Of a stretch of 64,000 nucleotides of DNA, positions 41,334 to 50,020 are shown piece after piece; positions within the stretch are counted from its first letter, which is position 1; each line of letters begins with the position of its first letter. The stretch is from PLanc-01 sp034678485. GTDB taxonomy: Bacteria; Planctomycetota; Phycisphaerae; Sedimentisphaerales; Anaerobacaceae. The notes beneath the pieces are model-generated. The model made no database searches, was not told the DNA's origin, and saw nothing but the letters and a program-made list of their open reading frames with translations. A program made the position numbers and the translations under genes. The stretch lies in assembly GCA_034678485.1 (NCBI GenBank), contig JAXDBU010000180.1, positions 1 to 64,000 on the forward strand, written 5' to 3'.

Positions 41334-43370
41334 ATGAAGGTTTCCGTCAACTGGCTTCGTGAGTATGTGGACATCGATCTCTCCGCCGACCCGACGCGCA
41401 GCGGCGCTGCGAGGCGGATCGCCGAGATCCTGATGAACCTGGGCCTGCCCTGCGAGGGGATCGAGCAGGGCGTGGACGATGCGGTGATCGACGTGGAGGT
41501 GACGAGCAATCGCGGCGACTGCCTGAGCCACATCGGGATCGCGAGAGAACTGGCCGCCGCGACGGGCAAGACCCTCCGTCTGCCCGAGGTGAAGCTCCAG
41601 GAGATGGACCGTCCCGCGTCCGAGTTCATATCGGTGGAGATCCGCGAGCCCGCCGCGTGCGGCCGATATGCCGCGCGGGTCATCGAGGGCGTTCGGATCG
41701 GCCCGTCGCCCGACTGGATGGTCAGACGGCTTGAGGCGGTCGGGATGCGGAGCGTCAACAACGTCGTGGATGCGACGAACTACGCAATGATGGAGACGGG
41801 CCAGCCGCCGCACGCGTTCGACTACGCGACCATCGAGGGCAAGAAGATCATCGTGCGAAAGGCCGTGCCGGGCGAGCAGCTCGTCAGCATCGACGGGACG
41901 CAGTGCGAACTGACGCCGGATATGCTCGTGATCGCGGACGCCAGACGGCCGGTGGCACTGGCGGGCGTGATGGGCGGATTGCAGACGGAAGTGACGGACA
42001 CGACCACGACGATCCTCCTGGAGGACGCGTGGTTCGATCCGGTGAGCATCCGCACGACCTCCCGGCGGCTGTCGCTGCCGTCGGAGGCGTCTTTCCGGTT
42101 CGAACGGATCGTGGATATCGAACGGCTCGAATGGGCATCGCAGCGGACGGCCCAGCTCATCGTGCAGCTTGCCGGCGGCAGGGTGGCCAAGGGCATCGTG
42201 GACGCCTACCCGCGCCGGCCGCAGCCCAAGCCGGTCCGCATGAGACCGGCCCGGCTCAACAAGCTGCTCGGGATCGAGATCCCCCAGGAGGCGGCTTTGA
42301 GGATCCTGACCGCTTTGCAGTTCGAGCCGCACCTGGAGGGCGATTCGATTGTCTGCACGTCCCCCACGTGGCGCAGCGACATTTCCCGCGAGGTGGACCT
42401 GATCGAGGAGGTCGCCCGCGTGTACGGCTACGACAAGGTTGGGACTTGCAGGCGGATTCAGATCGAAGCGAGGCCGGCGGACGCGAGACAGAAGCTCTGC
42501 GAGGCCGTCGGCGCATTCCTCAACGGTTGCGGCTATTACGAGACGGTGAACGTGACCTTTGTGGACCGTGGCGCAGCGGATCTCTTCGCCGGCGCGGGAG
42601 CGGGACACCTGGCTGTCCGCGATGTCACTCGCAAGACGGGCAATCTGTTGCGTCGGACGCTGCTGATCTCGCTGCTGGAAGTGCTCAGGACGAATGTGAA
42701 CGCCAGGAACCTGCCGTGCCGCATCTATGAGATGGCCGATACGTTCGTGCCGGCAGGCGCCAAGGACTCGCTGCCGCAGGAACGGACGAAGGTGGCCCTG
42801 GTGACCGACGAAGGGCTGCGACCGCTTCGCGGGGCGGTTGAAAGTCTGATCCGAAGCCTCCATCGCACCGTGGACGTGCGATTCGAACCTGCCAAGCTGG
42901 CCTGGGCCGAGGTGGGGGCGCGTATCCTGGCCAACGGTCGCGAGATCGGCCAGGCGGGCGTGTTTTCGGATGCAGTCCGCCAGAAATATGATTTCAAGGA
43001 CCTGACGCCGTGCGGCGCCGAGCTGGATTTCGAGGAGCTGATGGCTCTCGAGAGCGGGCCGATCAAGATCCGACCCATTCCCCGCTTCCCGGCGGTCGAT
43101 CGCGACCTGTCGATTCTCGTGTCCGAGCAGACGGCGTGGGACGGGATCGCCAAGGCCGTCGAGAGCGTCGCGCCGCCGGAGCTGGAGGACATCCGGTTCG
43201 TGGACATCTACCGTGGCAAGGGAATCGCGCCGGGCAAGAAGAGCGTCACACTCTCGCTTCGCTTCCGTGACGAGGACGGCACGCTCACGCACGATGCGGT
43301 GGACCGTCACCAAGCGGCCATCCTGGAGAGTCTGGCCAAGGCGGTCGGCGCCGAGCTGCGGACCGTATAG
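41334..43370 (+). CDS. pheT: Phenylalanyl-tRNA synthetase beta subunit, short form
   Basis: Beta subunit of the tRNA-Phe charging enzyme, also carrying the editing site. The 678-residue product is shorter than the ~790 of E. coli. It begins MKVSVNWLREYVDIDL and passes within 35 residues to EILMNLGLPCEGIEQGVDDAVIDVEVTSNRGDCLSHIGIARE, so the EMAP/OB-fold tRNA-binding domain that normally lies between is absent. The B3/B4 editing module (NVVDATNYAMMETGQPPHAFD), the B5 domain, the catalytic-like domain and the C-terminal ferredoxin-fold anticodon domain (RFPAVDRDLSILV ... SLRFRDEDGTLTHD) are present. ATG 41334 has AAGGGTG upstream. The partner pheS is ~36 kb away. Confidence 0.96.
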   Translation: MKVSVNWLREYVDIDLSADPTRSGAARRIAEILMNLGLPCEGIEQGVDDAVIDVEVTSNRGDCLSHIGIARELAAATGKTLRLPEVKLQEMDRPASEFISVEIREPAACGRYAARVIEGVRIGPSPDWMVRRLEAVGMRSVNNVVDATNYAMMETGQPPHAFDYATIEGKKIIVRKAVPGEQLVSIDGTQCELTPDMLVIADARRPVALAGVMGGLQTEVTDTTTTILLEDAWFDPVSIRTTSRRLSLPSEASFRFERIVDIERLEWASQRTAQLIVQLAGGRVAKGIVDAYPRRPQPKPVRMRPARLNKLLGIEIPQEAALRILTALQFEPHLEGDSIVCTSPTWRSDISREVDLIEEVARVYGYDKVGTCRRIQIEARPADARQKLCEAVGAFLNGCGYYETVNVTFVDRGAADLFAGAGAGHLAVRDVTRKTGNLLRRTLLISLLEVLRTNVNARNLPCRIYEMADTFVPAGAKDSLPQERTKVALVTDEGLRPLRGAVESLIRSLHRTVDVRFEPAKLAWAEVGARILANGREIGQAGVFSDAVRQKYDFKDLTPCGAELDFEELMALESGPIKIRPIPRFPAVDRDLSILVSEQTAWDGIAKAVESVAPPELEDIRFVDIYRGKGIAPGKKSVTLSLRFRDEDGTLTHDAVDRHQAAILESLAKAVGAELRTV

Positions 43371-43394
43371 GAGAGACGACGCGCAGTCGTGATT

Positions 43395-43492
43395 CTGTCA
43401 TCCTGAGCGGTAGCGAAGGATCTGGGCCGGGCAAGAGAACCAACCACATTGGCCGTCGCTGCCCGGATGCTTCACTTCGTTCAGCATGACAA
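43395..43492. repeat. Palindromic intergenic repeat, family B, second copy
   Basis: Related to the copy at 21818-21923: it starts CTGTCATCCTGAGCGGTAGC, continues GAAGGATCTGGGCC, and ends TTCAGCATGACA. The terminal inverted repeat has diverged (TCATCCTGA against TCAGCATGA). It lies just downstream of pheT and may act as a 3 prime hairpin of that message. Confidence 0.65.
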
Positions 43493-43646
43493 TCCTGCGT
43501 GGGTGGGGGAGAATCCGGCCTCACCTGCTTTCCAAGGGCTCGCGATTTCCTGAAGACAAGACGCACGAGGAGCCGATAACACAAGGGACCAGCGCCGCGA
43601 CGGCGGGGCTCGTGTGTGTGGTACGCCGCAGGTCGGCCAGATTTCC

Positions 43647-43675
43647 TTGACCGAGCGTCGCGGATTTGTTATATG
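43647..43675 (+). promoter_or_regulatory. Strong promoter of the ncRNA gene
   Basis: TTGACC (43647-43652), exactly 17 bp, then TATATG (43670-43675). The predicted start, about 43682-43684, coincides with the first base-paired nucleotide of the RNA described next. Confidence 0.65.
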
Positions 43676-43681
43676 TAGATT

Positions 43682-43916
43682 GCAGGCTGACCCCTGCGGT
43701 GTTCGTATCTCGGGCGTGTATTTGAAGGAACCGATACCCGTACTGAGGGAGGATCAGGCCTTGACGGGCCGAGCATGCCTGCCCAGCAGGACTTTCGGAC
43801 GCAAGCAACGATCTGCCCACCTGATAGTAATGGGTCCCTTCAATCGCCCCTTTTACGGCACAGGTGGAGGTGAGCTGGCATATAAGAAAAGGGCCTGTAT
43901 TGCACAGGCCTTTTTT
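43682..43916 (+). ncRNA. ssrS: Structured non-coding RNA, probable 6S RNA
   Basis: A stand-alone RNA of about 200 nt plus terminator. Reading from outside inward, distant segments pair into one rod. 43682-43694 pairs with 43867-43879 (three mismatches). An open bubble follows. Then 43712-43716 (GGGCG) pairs with 43845-43849 (CGCCC), 43722-43732 (TTGAAGGAACC) with 43833-43843 (GGTCCCTTCAA, one mismatch), and 43753-43758 (ATCAGG) with 43820-43825 (CCTGAT), closing on an apical region with GGGC/GCCC. A closing stem, a large internal bubble and a long hairpin are the 6S layout, an open-promoter mimic that binds sigma-70 RNA polymerase. The 5 prime sequence CTGCGGTGTTCGT resembles 6S RNAs as I remember them. 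Open frames here are not protein-like. Another rod-shaped regulatory RNA is the alternative. Confidence 0.6.
43892..43916 (+). terminator. Intrinsic terminator of the ncRNA
   Basis: GGCCTGT (43892-43898), loop ATTGC, ACAGGCC (43904-43910), then six T residues. It is preceded by AAAAG, which extends pairing with the T-tract, so it could also work on the opposite strand. It is the clearest Rho-independent terminator in the window. Confidence 0.9.
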
Positions 43917-44093
43917 GTTTCCCGCTAAGGCATCCCCTCGGCAAGTTATCGGGCAGGGGGACATGTCGCCGTCTGCAAACCCTTGTTTCTTTTGGGCTTA
44001 AGCGATCCCTGTGAATTGCCGATGACAACGCAGGGCTTGCCCGCACCGGTGGGGGCCCGTTGCATGTGGATGATTGGATAGTGAGGAGATGAG

Positions 44094-46694
44094 ATGCCGA
44101 GTGTTCGAAGTTTCACGGTCCTGCCGGCACTGCCTGAATCGCTGATGGAGTTGAGTGTTCTTGCCAGGAATCTGTTCTGGTCCTGGAATCCCCAGTTTGT
44201 TGAGTTGTTCAAGAGGATAGACCCGGCCCTGTGGGCTGCCTGCGGTCATAACCCGGTGAAGCTCCTCGGAATGGTTTCGCAATCGAGGTTGGAAACCCTG
44301 TCGCAGAATGAGAGCTTTCTCAACGAGCTGCGGCGTGCGTCCGAGAGTCTGTCGGAGTACGTGCAAGCATCGACGTGGTATGAGAAGGTTTGCGGCGAGA
44401 ACCCGGATGCGGTCATTGCGTATTTCAGCGCGGAGTTTGGTCTGCACGAGTGCCTGCCGATCTACGCGGGCGGCCTGGGCATTCTGGCGGGCGACCACCT
44501 CAAGAGCGCGTCGGACCTCGGCATCCCGCTCGTGGGCGTCGGCCTGATGTATCAGAAGGGCTACTTCCGCCAACACTTGAATGTCGATGGCTGGCAGCAG
44601 GAGGAGTACCACGAGAACGATCTATTCAACATGCCGGCCGAATTGGTGCGAGACGCCGGAGCTCGCCCCTTGACGATCTGGGTCGAGTATCCGGGTCGCT
44701 CCGTGGAGGCGCAGGTCTGGTCCATCTCGGTGGGCCGGCTCAAGCTGTATCTGCTCGACACGAACATCCCGTCGAATTCCCCGGGCGATCGTATGATCAC
44801 CAGCAGTCTCTACGGCGGCGACCGTGAGCTGCGGATTCGCCAGGAGATCCTGCTGGGCATCGGGGGCTTGAGGGCGCTGGCGGCACTGGGCATCTCGCCG
44901 TCGGTGTGTCATATGAATGAGGGTCACGCGGCATTCATGGCTCTCGAACGGATCCGCCTGGTTCGCAACGCCACGAACATCGGCTTCGAAGAGGCGCTCG
45001 AAGCGACGAAGGCGGGAAACATCTTCACCACGCACACCATCGTCAAAGCGGGCCTCGATGAGTTCGAGGTGGACTTGATGGACAAGTACTTCAGCGGATA
45101 CTATCCGCAGCTCGGCGTGGATCGCAGGCAGTTCCTGTCACTGGGCAGGATTCTGCCGGACGATGAGAGCGAGCCGTTCAAGATGCCCGTGCTCGCAATC
45201 AAGCTCAGCAGCTATCTCAATGGCGTCAGCAAGCTGCACGGCCAGATCTCCCGCGAGGTCTGGGGTTCGCTGTGGCCCGGACTGCCGTCGAGAGAGGTGC
45301 CCATCACGGCGATCACCAACGGGATTCACCTGACGAGCTGGCTGTCGGACGAGATGTCGTCGCTGTACGAGCGGTACATCGGACCAACGTGGTCCTCGAC
45401 GGTCTACGACAAGTCGGCCTGGGAACAGGTGGACCACATCCCCGACGAGGAGCTGTGGAGCGGGCACCAGCGCTGCAAGGACCAATTGATCGTCTTCGCT
45501 CGCAAGCGATTGATGGCCCAGATGCAGCGCCGCGGAACCTGCCAGGGGGAGCTGCGTCAGGCGGAGGAGGTGCTCGATCCCGAGGCACTGACGATCGGCT
45601 TTGCCCGGCGGTTCGTGGCCTACAAACGCGGCGACCTGCTCCTGCGGGATGCCGAGCGCCTGGCCCGATTGCTCAACGACCCGGAGCGACCGGTGCAGAT
45701 CATCTTCGCCGGCAAGGCGCACCCGAAGGACAACGCCGGCAAGGAGATCATCCGCAACATCGTCCGCTTCACCTCGCAGGAGATTGTCCGTCGGCGGATC
45801 GTCTTCCTGGAGGATTACGATATCGACGTCGCCCGCTTCCTCGTGCGGGGAGTCGATGTCTGGCTGAACAATCCGAGAAGGCCGATGGAGGCCAGCGGCA
45901 CCAGCGGTATGAAGGCGGCGGCCAACGGCGTTCTGAACCTCAGCACCCTGGACGGCTGGTGGTGCGAAGGCTACGTCCCGGATGGCGGCTGGATCATCGG
46001 GGCCGGAGAGAACTATGACAACCTCGACTACCAGGATGTCGTCGAGTCGCAGGCGCTGTACAACGTGCTGGAGAGCGAGGTCGTGCCTCTGTTCTACAAC
46101 CGATCGGCGGACAACACGCCTCGCGCCTGGATTGGGCGAATGAAGACGTGCGTCAAGTGGGTGGCGCCGAGGTTCAACACGCATCGCATGTTGGCGGAAT
46201 ACACCCGTCGGTTCTACTGTCCGGCGGCGACCCGCTACCACCATCTGACGAACGGCACGCTGGCCCGGGCGAAGGCCATTGCCCGCTGGAAATCCGAGAT
46301 TCGGCACGCCTGGTCGCACTTTGCCGTGCGGGACGTCATGATGAAGGCCGCCAATGGGAACGGCGGTGAGCAGTTGAATCCCAGCCAGCCGCAACTGAAA
46401 GTGGGGACGGAGCTCACGGTGCGTGCTCTCGTCAACCTCGGACGGGTTCCGCCGCGAGACGTGATGGTGGAACTCTACCACGGCCCGACCGATTCCTGGG
46501 GCAACATCCGAGACGGGATGGCAGTTGAGATGGCCTACGAGCAGAAGGCTGACGGCAATGGCGAGTACTGGTTCAGCGGGCGGATGGAATGCCGAACCAC
46601 CGGCCAGCACGGCGTGGCAGTCAGAATCCTGCCCAATCACCCGGACCAGAGCAGCCCGTTCGAGATGGGCTTGGTCCTGTGGGAGCAGAACTGA
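44094..46694 (+). CDS. glgP: Alpha-glucan (glycogen) phosphorylase
   Basis: Releases glucose-1-phosphate from glycogen or maltodextrin with PLP. The 866-residue product is the short-type phosphorylase of the TIGR02094 kind: N-terminal LARNLFWSWNPQFVELF, then YFSAEFGLHECLPIYAGGLGILAGDHLKSASDLGIPLVGVGLMY, HMNEGHAAF, ITNGIHLTSW, FARRFVAYKRGDLLL, and the PLP-binding Lys in GTSGMKAAANG. The last ~110 residues form a beta-rich domain (LTVRALVNLGRVPPRDVMVELYHGP) also found in this subfamily. Ribosome binding site GAGGAG precedes ATG 44094. It is separated from pheT by a repeat and the 6S-like RNA gene. Confidence 0.95.
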   Translation: MPSVRSFTVLPALPESLMELSVLARNLFWSWNPQFVELFKRIDPALWAACGHNPVKLLGMVSQSRLETLSQNESFLNELRRASESLSEYVQASTWYEKVCGENPDAVIAYFSAEFGLHECLPIYAGGLGILAGDHLKSASDLGIPLVGVGLMYQKGYFRQHLNVDGWQQEEYHENDLFNMPAELVRDAGARPLTIWVEYPGRSVEAQVWSISVGRLKLYLLDTNIPSNSPGDRMITSSLYGGDRELRIRQEILLGIGGLRALAALGISPSVCHMNEGHAAFMALERIRLVRNATNIGFEEALEATKAGNIFTTHTIVKAGLDEFEVDLMDKYFSGYYPQLGVDRRQFLSLGRILPDDESEPFKMPVLAIKLSSYLNGVSKLHGQISREVWGSLWPGLPSREVPITAITNGIHLTSWLSDEMSSLYERYIGPTWSSTVYDKSAWEQVDHIPDEELWSGHQRCKDQLIVFARKRLMAQMQRRGTCQGELRQAEEVLDPEALTIGFARRFVAYKRGDLLLRDAERLARLLNDPERPVQIIFAGKAHPKDNAGKEIIRNIVRFTSQEIVRRRIVFLEDYDIDVARFLVRGVDVWLNNPRRPMEASGTSGMKAAANGVLNLSTLDGWWCEGYVPDGGWIIGAGENYDNLDYQDVVESQALYNVLESEVVPLFYNRSADNTPRAWIGRMKTCVKWVAPRFNTHRMLAEYTRRFYCPAATRYHHLTNGTLARAKAIARWKSEIRHAWSHFAVRDVMMKAANGNGGEQLNPSQPQLKVGTELTVRALVNLGRVPPRDVMVELYHGPTDSWGNIRDGMAVEMAYEQKADGNGEYWFSGRMECRTTGQHGVAVRILPNHPDQSSPFEMGLVLWEQN

Positions 46695-46791
46695 GCCATC
46701 TGCGATTGAGCATCTGCAATTTGCGATTGGGCTTCAGGTCACCGTGCGCCGGGTAGCCCAAGTCTCGAACAGTCAGTCGCGAGGGGCAAAT

Positions 46792-47250
46792 CTACTTGGT
46801 TTCTCGCTCGCTCAGGAGTTCATAGGCGGCGTCGGACGACGTCGCCTTTTCCAGAGCCGCCTTGAATTCGGTGTCCAGCATGAGCCGGCTGATTCTCGCC
46901 AGAGCCTGGATGTGAGGACCCGTCTGATCTTGTGGAGAGACCAGCAGAATAACGATCGACACCGGTTTGCCGTCGACGCTCTCGAAGTCGATCGGGCTTG
47001 CCGCTACGCCCAGAGCCATCACCAACTCTTTGACGGCGCTGCACTTGCCGTGTGGAATCGCGATGCCCGAGCCGATGCCGGTGCTGCGCGTCCTCTCTCG
47101 CGTGAAAACCGCGTCCAAGACCGTCTGACGGCCCTGGATCAGCCGGTTGCTGTCGAGAACATCTACCAACTCCGTGATGACCGCGTCTTTGTCCTTGCCC
47201 TCCAACGGGACCTTGACACACGCCGGTTGTAGTATCTGCGTCAGAATCAT
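46792..47250 (-). CDS. PTS EIIA-type protein (PtsN-like)
   Basis: A 152-residue fructose/mannitol-type EIIA domain. The phosphorylated His67 lies in GSGIAIPHGKCSAVKELVMALG, and IVILLVSPQDQTGPHIQALARIS completes the fold. No EIIB/EIIC genes are nearby, so it is likely a regulatory EIIA (PtsN-like) that signals nitrogen or carbon state. The ATG at 47250 is chosen because it begins the domain (MILTQILQP); a GTG nine codons upstream is possible. It converges with glgP across a 97-bp gap that holds a weak inverted repeat (46727-46733 with 46755-46761). Confidence 0.85.
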   Translation of the reverse strand: MILTQILQPACVKVPLEGKDKDAVITELVDVLDSNRLIQGRQTVLDAVFTRERTRSTGIGSGIAIPHGKCSAVKELVMALGVAASPIDFESVDGKPVSIVILLVSPQDQTGPHIQALARISRLMLDTEFKAALEKATSSDAAYELLSERETK

Positions 47251-47301
47251 CTCAAGAACGACCAAAGAAACCCACACTGACTGTTTCGGAACAAGCGGCG
47301 C

Positions 47302-47330
47302 AGTATAGCGATGCGGAGACCCTCTGCCAA
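47302..47330 (-). promoter_or_regulatory. Promoter of the EIIA-type gene
   Basis: On the minus strand, TTGGCA (47325-47330) and TATACT (47302-47307) are separated by 17 bp. Transcription would start near 47295. Confidence 0.6.
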
Positions 47331-47452
47331 GTATTTTATTTTGCGAAATGAACAGGTCGGACTTGTGTCGATATCATATGCATTGCGGCCCGCTGACGAG
47401 TCGTTCCTTTGGCCATTGACAGCAGGGCGGTTCGGTGTTTCGGAGCCAGGCG

Positions 47453-48832
47453 GTGAGCAACGACGACAGCAAGAGAATCGAGAAGATCCGAGAACGGGTC
47501 AAGGAGTTCCCGACGGGTCCCGGCCTGTACTTCATGAAAGGCCCCGACGACGTCGTGCTCTACATCGGCAAGGCCAAGAGCCTGCGGTCCCGCGTCGCCA
47601 GCTACTTCCAGCCCAGCAGCAATCTGGAGGCATCCCGGGGCCCGCACATTGTGGAAATGGTCAACCGGGTCCGCACGGTCGATTATCTCGAAGCCGAGAG
47701 CGAGGTCGATGCCATGCTCAAGGAGGCCCGCCTGATCAAGGACATCCGTCCGCCATACAACATGGATTTGACGGATGACAAGACGTTCCCCTACCTGGAG
47801 ATCACGGTCCGTGAAGACTTCCCGGCCGTCTGCATCACCCGCAAGCCCAAGGAGAAGGGGACGGTGCTGTTCGGCCCGTTCACCAACGTCCGTGACCTGC
47901 GCGGGGTGCTCGTTGAATTGCAGAAGATCTTCAAGTTCCGCACGTGCGGCCTGGAGATCGACCCCGACGACTCGAAACGTCGCTTCTTCCGCCCGTGCCT
48001 GCTGTACAGCATCCACCAGTGCACGGCGCCGTGCGCAGCCCGCGTCGGGAGGGCCGAGTACCGCAGGGTGGTCAAAGACCTCATTCGCTTCCTGCGATCC
48101 AGGCGTTCGGTGGTGCTCCGCGAGATGTATGAGCAGATGACCGAAGCGTCGAAGCAGCTCCGGTACGAGCAGGCTGCCACGCTCCGCGACCGCATTCGAC
48201 TGATCGAGAGCCTCGACCAGCGTGGCACGCTCGACGAGCACGCCCAGCCGGAGGTGTTCGCTGGGGACCCGACCGAGGCCCTCGTCAAGCTCCGCGACAT
48301 CCTCCAGACACCCGGCCAGGTTCGTATTATCGAAGGGATGGATATCGCCAACATCAGCGGCGCCGAGGCGGTCGGATCGCTCGTCAAGTTCATCGACGGT
48401 CGGCCCTTCAAGAACGGCTACCGCCGATTCCGGATCAGGACCGTCCAGGGCATCGACGACTATGCGATGATCGCGGAGGTGGTCCGGCGCCGCTACAAGT
48501 ACGCTCTGCGAGGCGAGGAGCTATGGCCCGACCTGATCCTCATCGATGGCGGCCTGGGCCATCTGCACGCAGGCGAAGCGGCATTGAAGGGGATGATCGC
48601 GGAAGCGGTTACGGCAGGGGGGGCGGAGGTGGAAATGGCCCACACGAAGATGGCGTCCATCGCCAAACGCGAGGAGGACATCTATCTCCAGGGTTCCGCA
48701 CAGCCTCTGAAGCTGCCCGCCAACTCGCCGATTCGCAAGCTCCTGCAATACGTCCGTGACGAGGCCCACCGCTTCGCCCAGCACTATCACCACATCCTCC
48801 GCACGAAGAAGATGCTGAACGAGGACCCGTAG
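47453..48832 (+). CDS. uvrC: UvrC-like excinuclease subunit lacking the C-terminal HhH region
   Basis: Nucleotide-excision repair nuclease. It has the GIY-YIG domain (GPGLYFMKGPDDVVLYIGKAKSLRSRVASYF, about 20-55) for the 3 prime incision, a Cys-rich segment (CLLYSIHQCTAPC), a UvrB-interacting UVR helix pair (MTEASKQLRYEQAATLRDRI), and an RNase H-like domain for the 5 prime incision with MDIANISGAEAVGSLVKF, LILIDGGLGHL and DEAHRFAQHYH. The chain ends at 459 residues, about 150 shorter than E. coli UvrC, just after that domain, so the tandem helix-hairpin-helix DNA-binding region is missing. GTG 47453 is used because GGAG lies 8-9 bases upstream; a GTG at 47435 is an alternative. Confidence 0.9.
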   Translation: MSNDDSKRIEKIRERVKEFPTGPGLYFMKGPDDVVLYIGKAKSLRSRVASYFQPSSNLEASRGPHIVEMVNRVRTVDYLEAESEVDAMLKEARLIKDIRPPYNMDLTDDKTFPYLEITVREDFPAVCITRKPKEKGTVLFGPFTNVRDLRGVLVELQKIFKFRTCGLEIDPDDSKRRFFRPCLLYSIHQCTAPCAARVGRAEYRRVVKDLIRFLRSRRSVVLREMYEQMTEASKQLRYEQAATLRDRIRLIESLDQRGTLDEHAQPEVFAGDPTEALVKLRDILQTPGQVRIIEGMDIANISGAEAVGSLVKFIDGRPFKNGYRRFRIRTVQGIDDYAMIAEVVRRRYKYALRGEELWPDLILIDGGLGHLHAGEAALKGMIAEAVTAGGAEVEMAHTKMASIAKREEDIYLQGSAQPLKLPANSPIRKLLQYVRDEAHRFAQHYHHILRTKKMLNEDP

Positions 48833-48833
48833 T

Positions 48834-49775
48834 CTACTTGGCTGCGCTCTTCTCGGCAGACGAGGTACGGAATTCTCCCGATCGATACGCCGGGAAGTAG
48901 TCGGTATGCGGACTGCCCTGGGCCCTCACGATGCCGTCATAGCGGCCATGATCGAAGATGCGACCGCAGAAGTAGGCGGGCCTTACCCCGGAGGACCACT
49001 GGCGTTTGAATTCCGCGAGGCCGTCCTTGACGTCATGGCGAGTCCCCGCCGGACCGGCGAAGTCGATCCATCGCACCCTGGCAGTGAGGTGCTGAATGGC
49101 AGACCAATACAGCGCATAAGCCGCTCGGTGTTCGTATCCGACAGCGTCCATGCATGTCAGGTGGCTGTAGGCCACATCGTCCTGGATGTACCAGGACATC
49201 ATCCCGACCGTATCCTGTCCCCTGACGGCGCGGAACAACAGAAAACCGGGCACATGCATCTGCATGAGGAACGCTTCCGGCGAGAATCTGTGCATGCCCT
49301 GGAGGTCGTGTCTCTGGATGAGGCATTCGTAGAGACGGACCCAATCATCGAGGTGATCGCTCGGATTGGGGCACTGCTCGACCTCAAGGTGACGCAGCGC
49401 CGCCCTCGCGTTGCGCTGCGCGCTTCTACTGACTGTTGCCTTGATTGGACAGTGCGTGTCGAGCACATAGTGCTCTTTGAACTGGATCATCCGGTCGGGA
49501 AAGCAGTCGTGGAGCTGAGCCTCCGTGTATGCGCCGAAGGGATCGGGCACAAGGCAGATGGATACCAGCTCCGAAGCCAGATCGTCGAGATCGGCCCTCA
49601 GGCCGGACCAGTCCCGGCACGCGAACAGAGGGTAGCACCCCATGGCATCCCGGTACGGCGAATGGGGAATCGGCCGATCGAGGACCCAGCCCCCGCTGCG
49701 CGGCAGCTCGCGAGGCGCGCCATAGTCCGCAAGCGACCTGGCGTAATTAGGATGAGCGTATCCTGTCAGCATCAT
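48834..49775 (-). CDS. GNAT/FemAB-like acyltransferase
   Basis: A 313-residue protein that fits the GNAT superfamily, closest in style to FemAB-like or BioF2-like transferases linked to envelope or EPS loci. The later half has FLLFRAVRGQDTVGMMSWYIQDDVAYSHLTCMDAVGYEHRAAYALYWSAIQHL, the expected central sheet and cofactor-binding turn, then DFAGPAGTRHDVKDGLAEFKRQWSSG, where the FKRQW element is typical of these families. The acyl donor and acceptor are unknown. It converges on uvrC with one base between. The upstream 49776-50020 gap shows no gene. Confidence 0.65.
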   Translation of the reverse strand: MMLTGYAHPNYARSLADYGAPRELPRSGGWVLDRPIPHSPYRDAMGCYPLFACRDWSGLRADLDDLASELVSICLVPDPFGAYTEAQLHDCFPDRMIQFKEHYVLDTHCPIKATVSRSAQRNARAALRHLEVEQCPNPSDHLDDWVRLYECLIQRHDLQGMHRFSPEAFLMQMHVPGFLLFRAVRGQDTVGMMSWYIQDDVAYSHLTCMDAVGYEHRAAYALYWSAIQHLTARVRWIDFAGPAGTRHDVKDGLAEFKRQWSSGVRPAYFCGRIFDHGRYDGIVRAQGSPHTDYFPAYRSGEFRTSSAEKSAAK

Positions 49776-50020
49776 GATGTCTCACACTATATGATACTTC
49801 GACAGAACGCGGGGGGGGCATTACCCGATTGCCTGTCATCGCACTGCGTCGTTCGTGAGTCCGATAATCCTTCCTGTGCAACCGGCACCCCGTCCGTCGA
49901 CGACATCGTGCGCGGCGCTGTGCTCCGGTAACTGTTGGAAACAAGGGCCAGAGGCACATCACGACATCAAACGAGGCTTGCGTCCACGGGACAAGAGCCC
50001 CGCTTTCTCGTTTGCCGCGT

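Noticed and set aside
43614..43928. A 104-codon frame over the ncRNA locus
   Set aside because: It spans the promoter, the paired RNA and the terminator, shows no family resemblance and has no ribosome binding site. The RNA reading explains the sequence better.
46727..46761. TTGGGCT / AGCCCAA inverted repeat between convergent glgP and the EIIA gene
   Set aside because: A bidirectional terminator would fit the position, but the loop is 21 nt and no T-tract follows on either strand.
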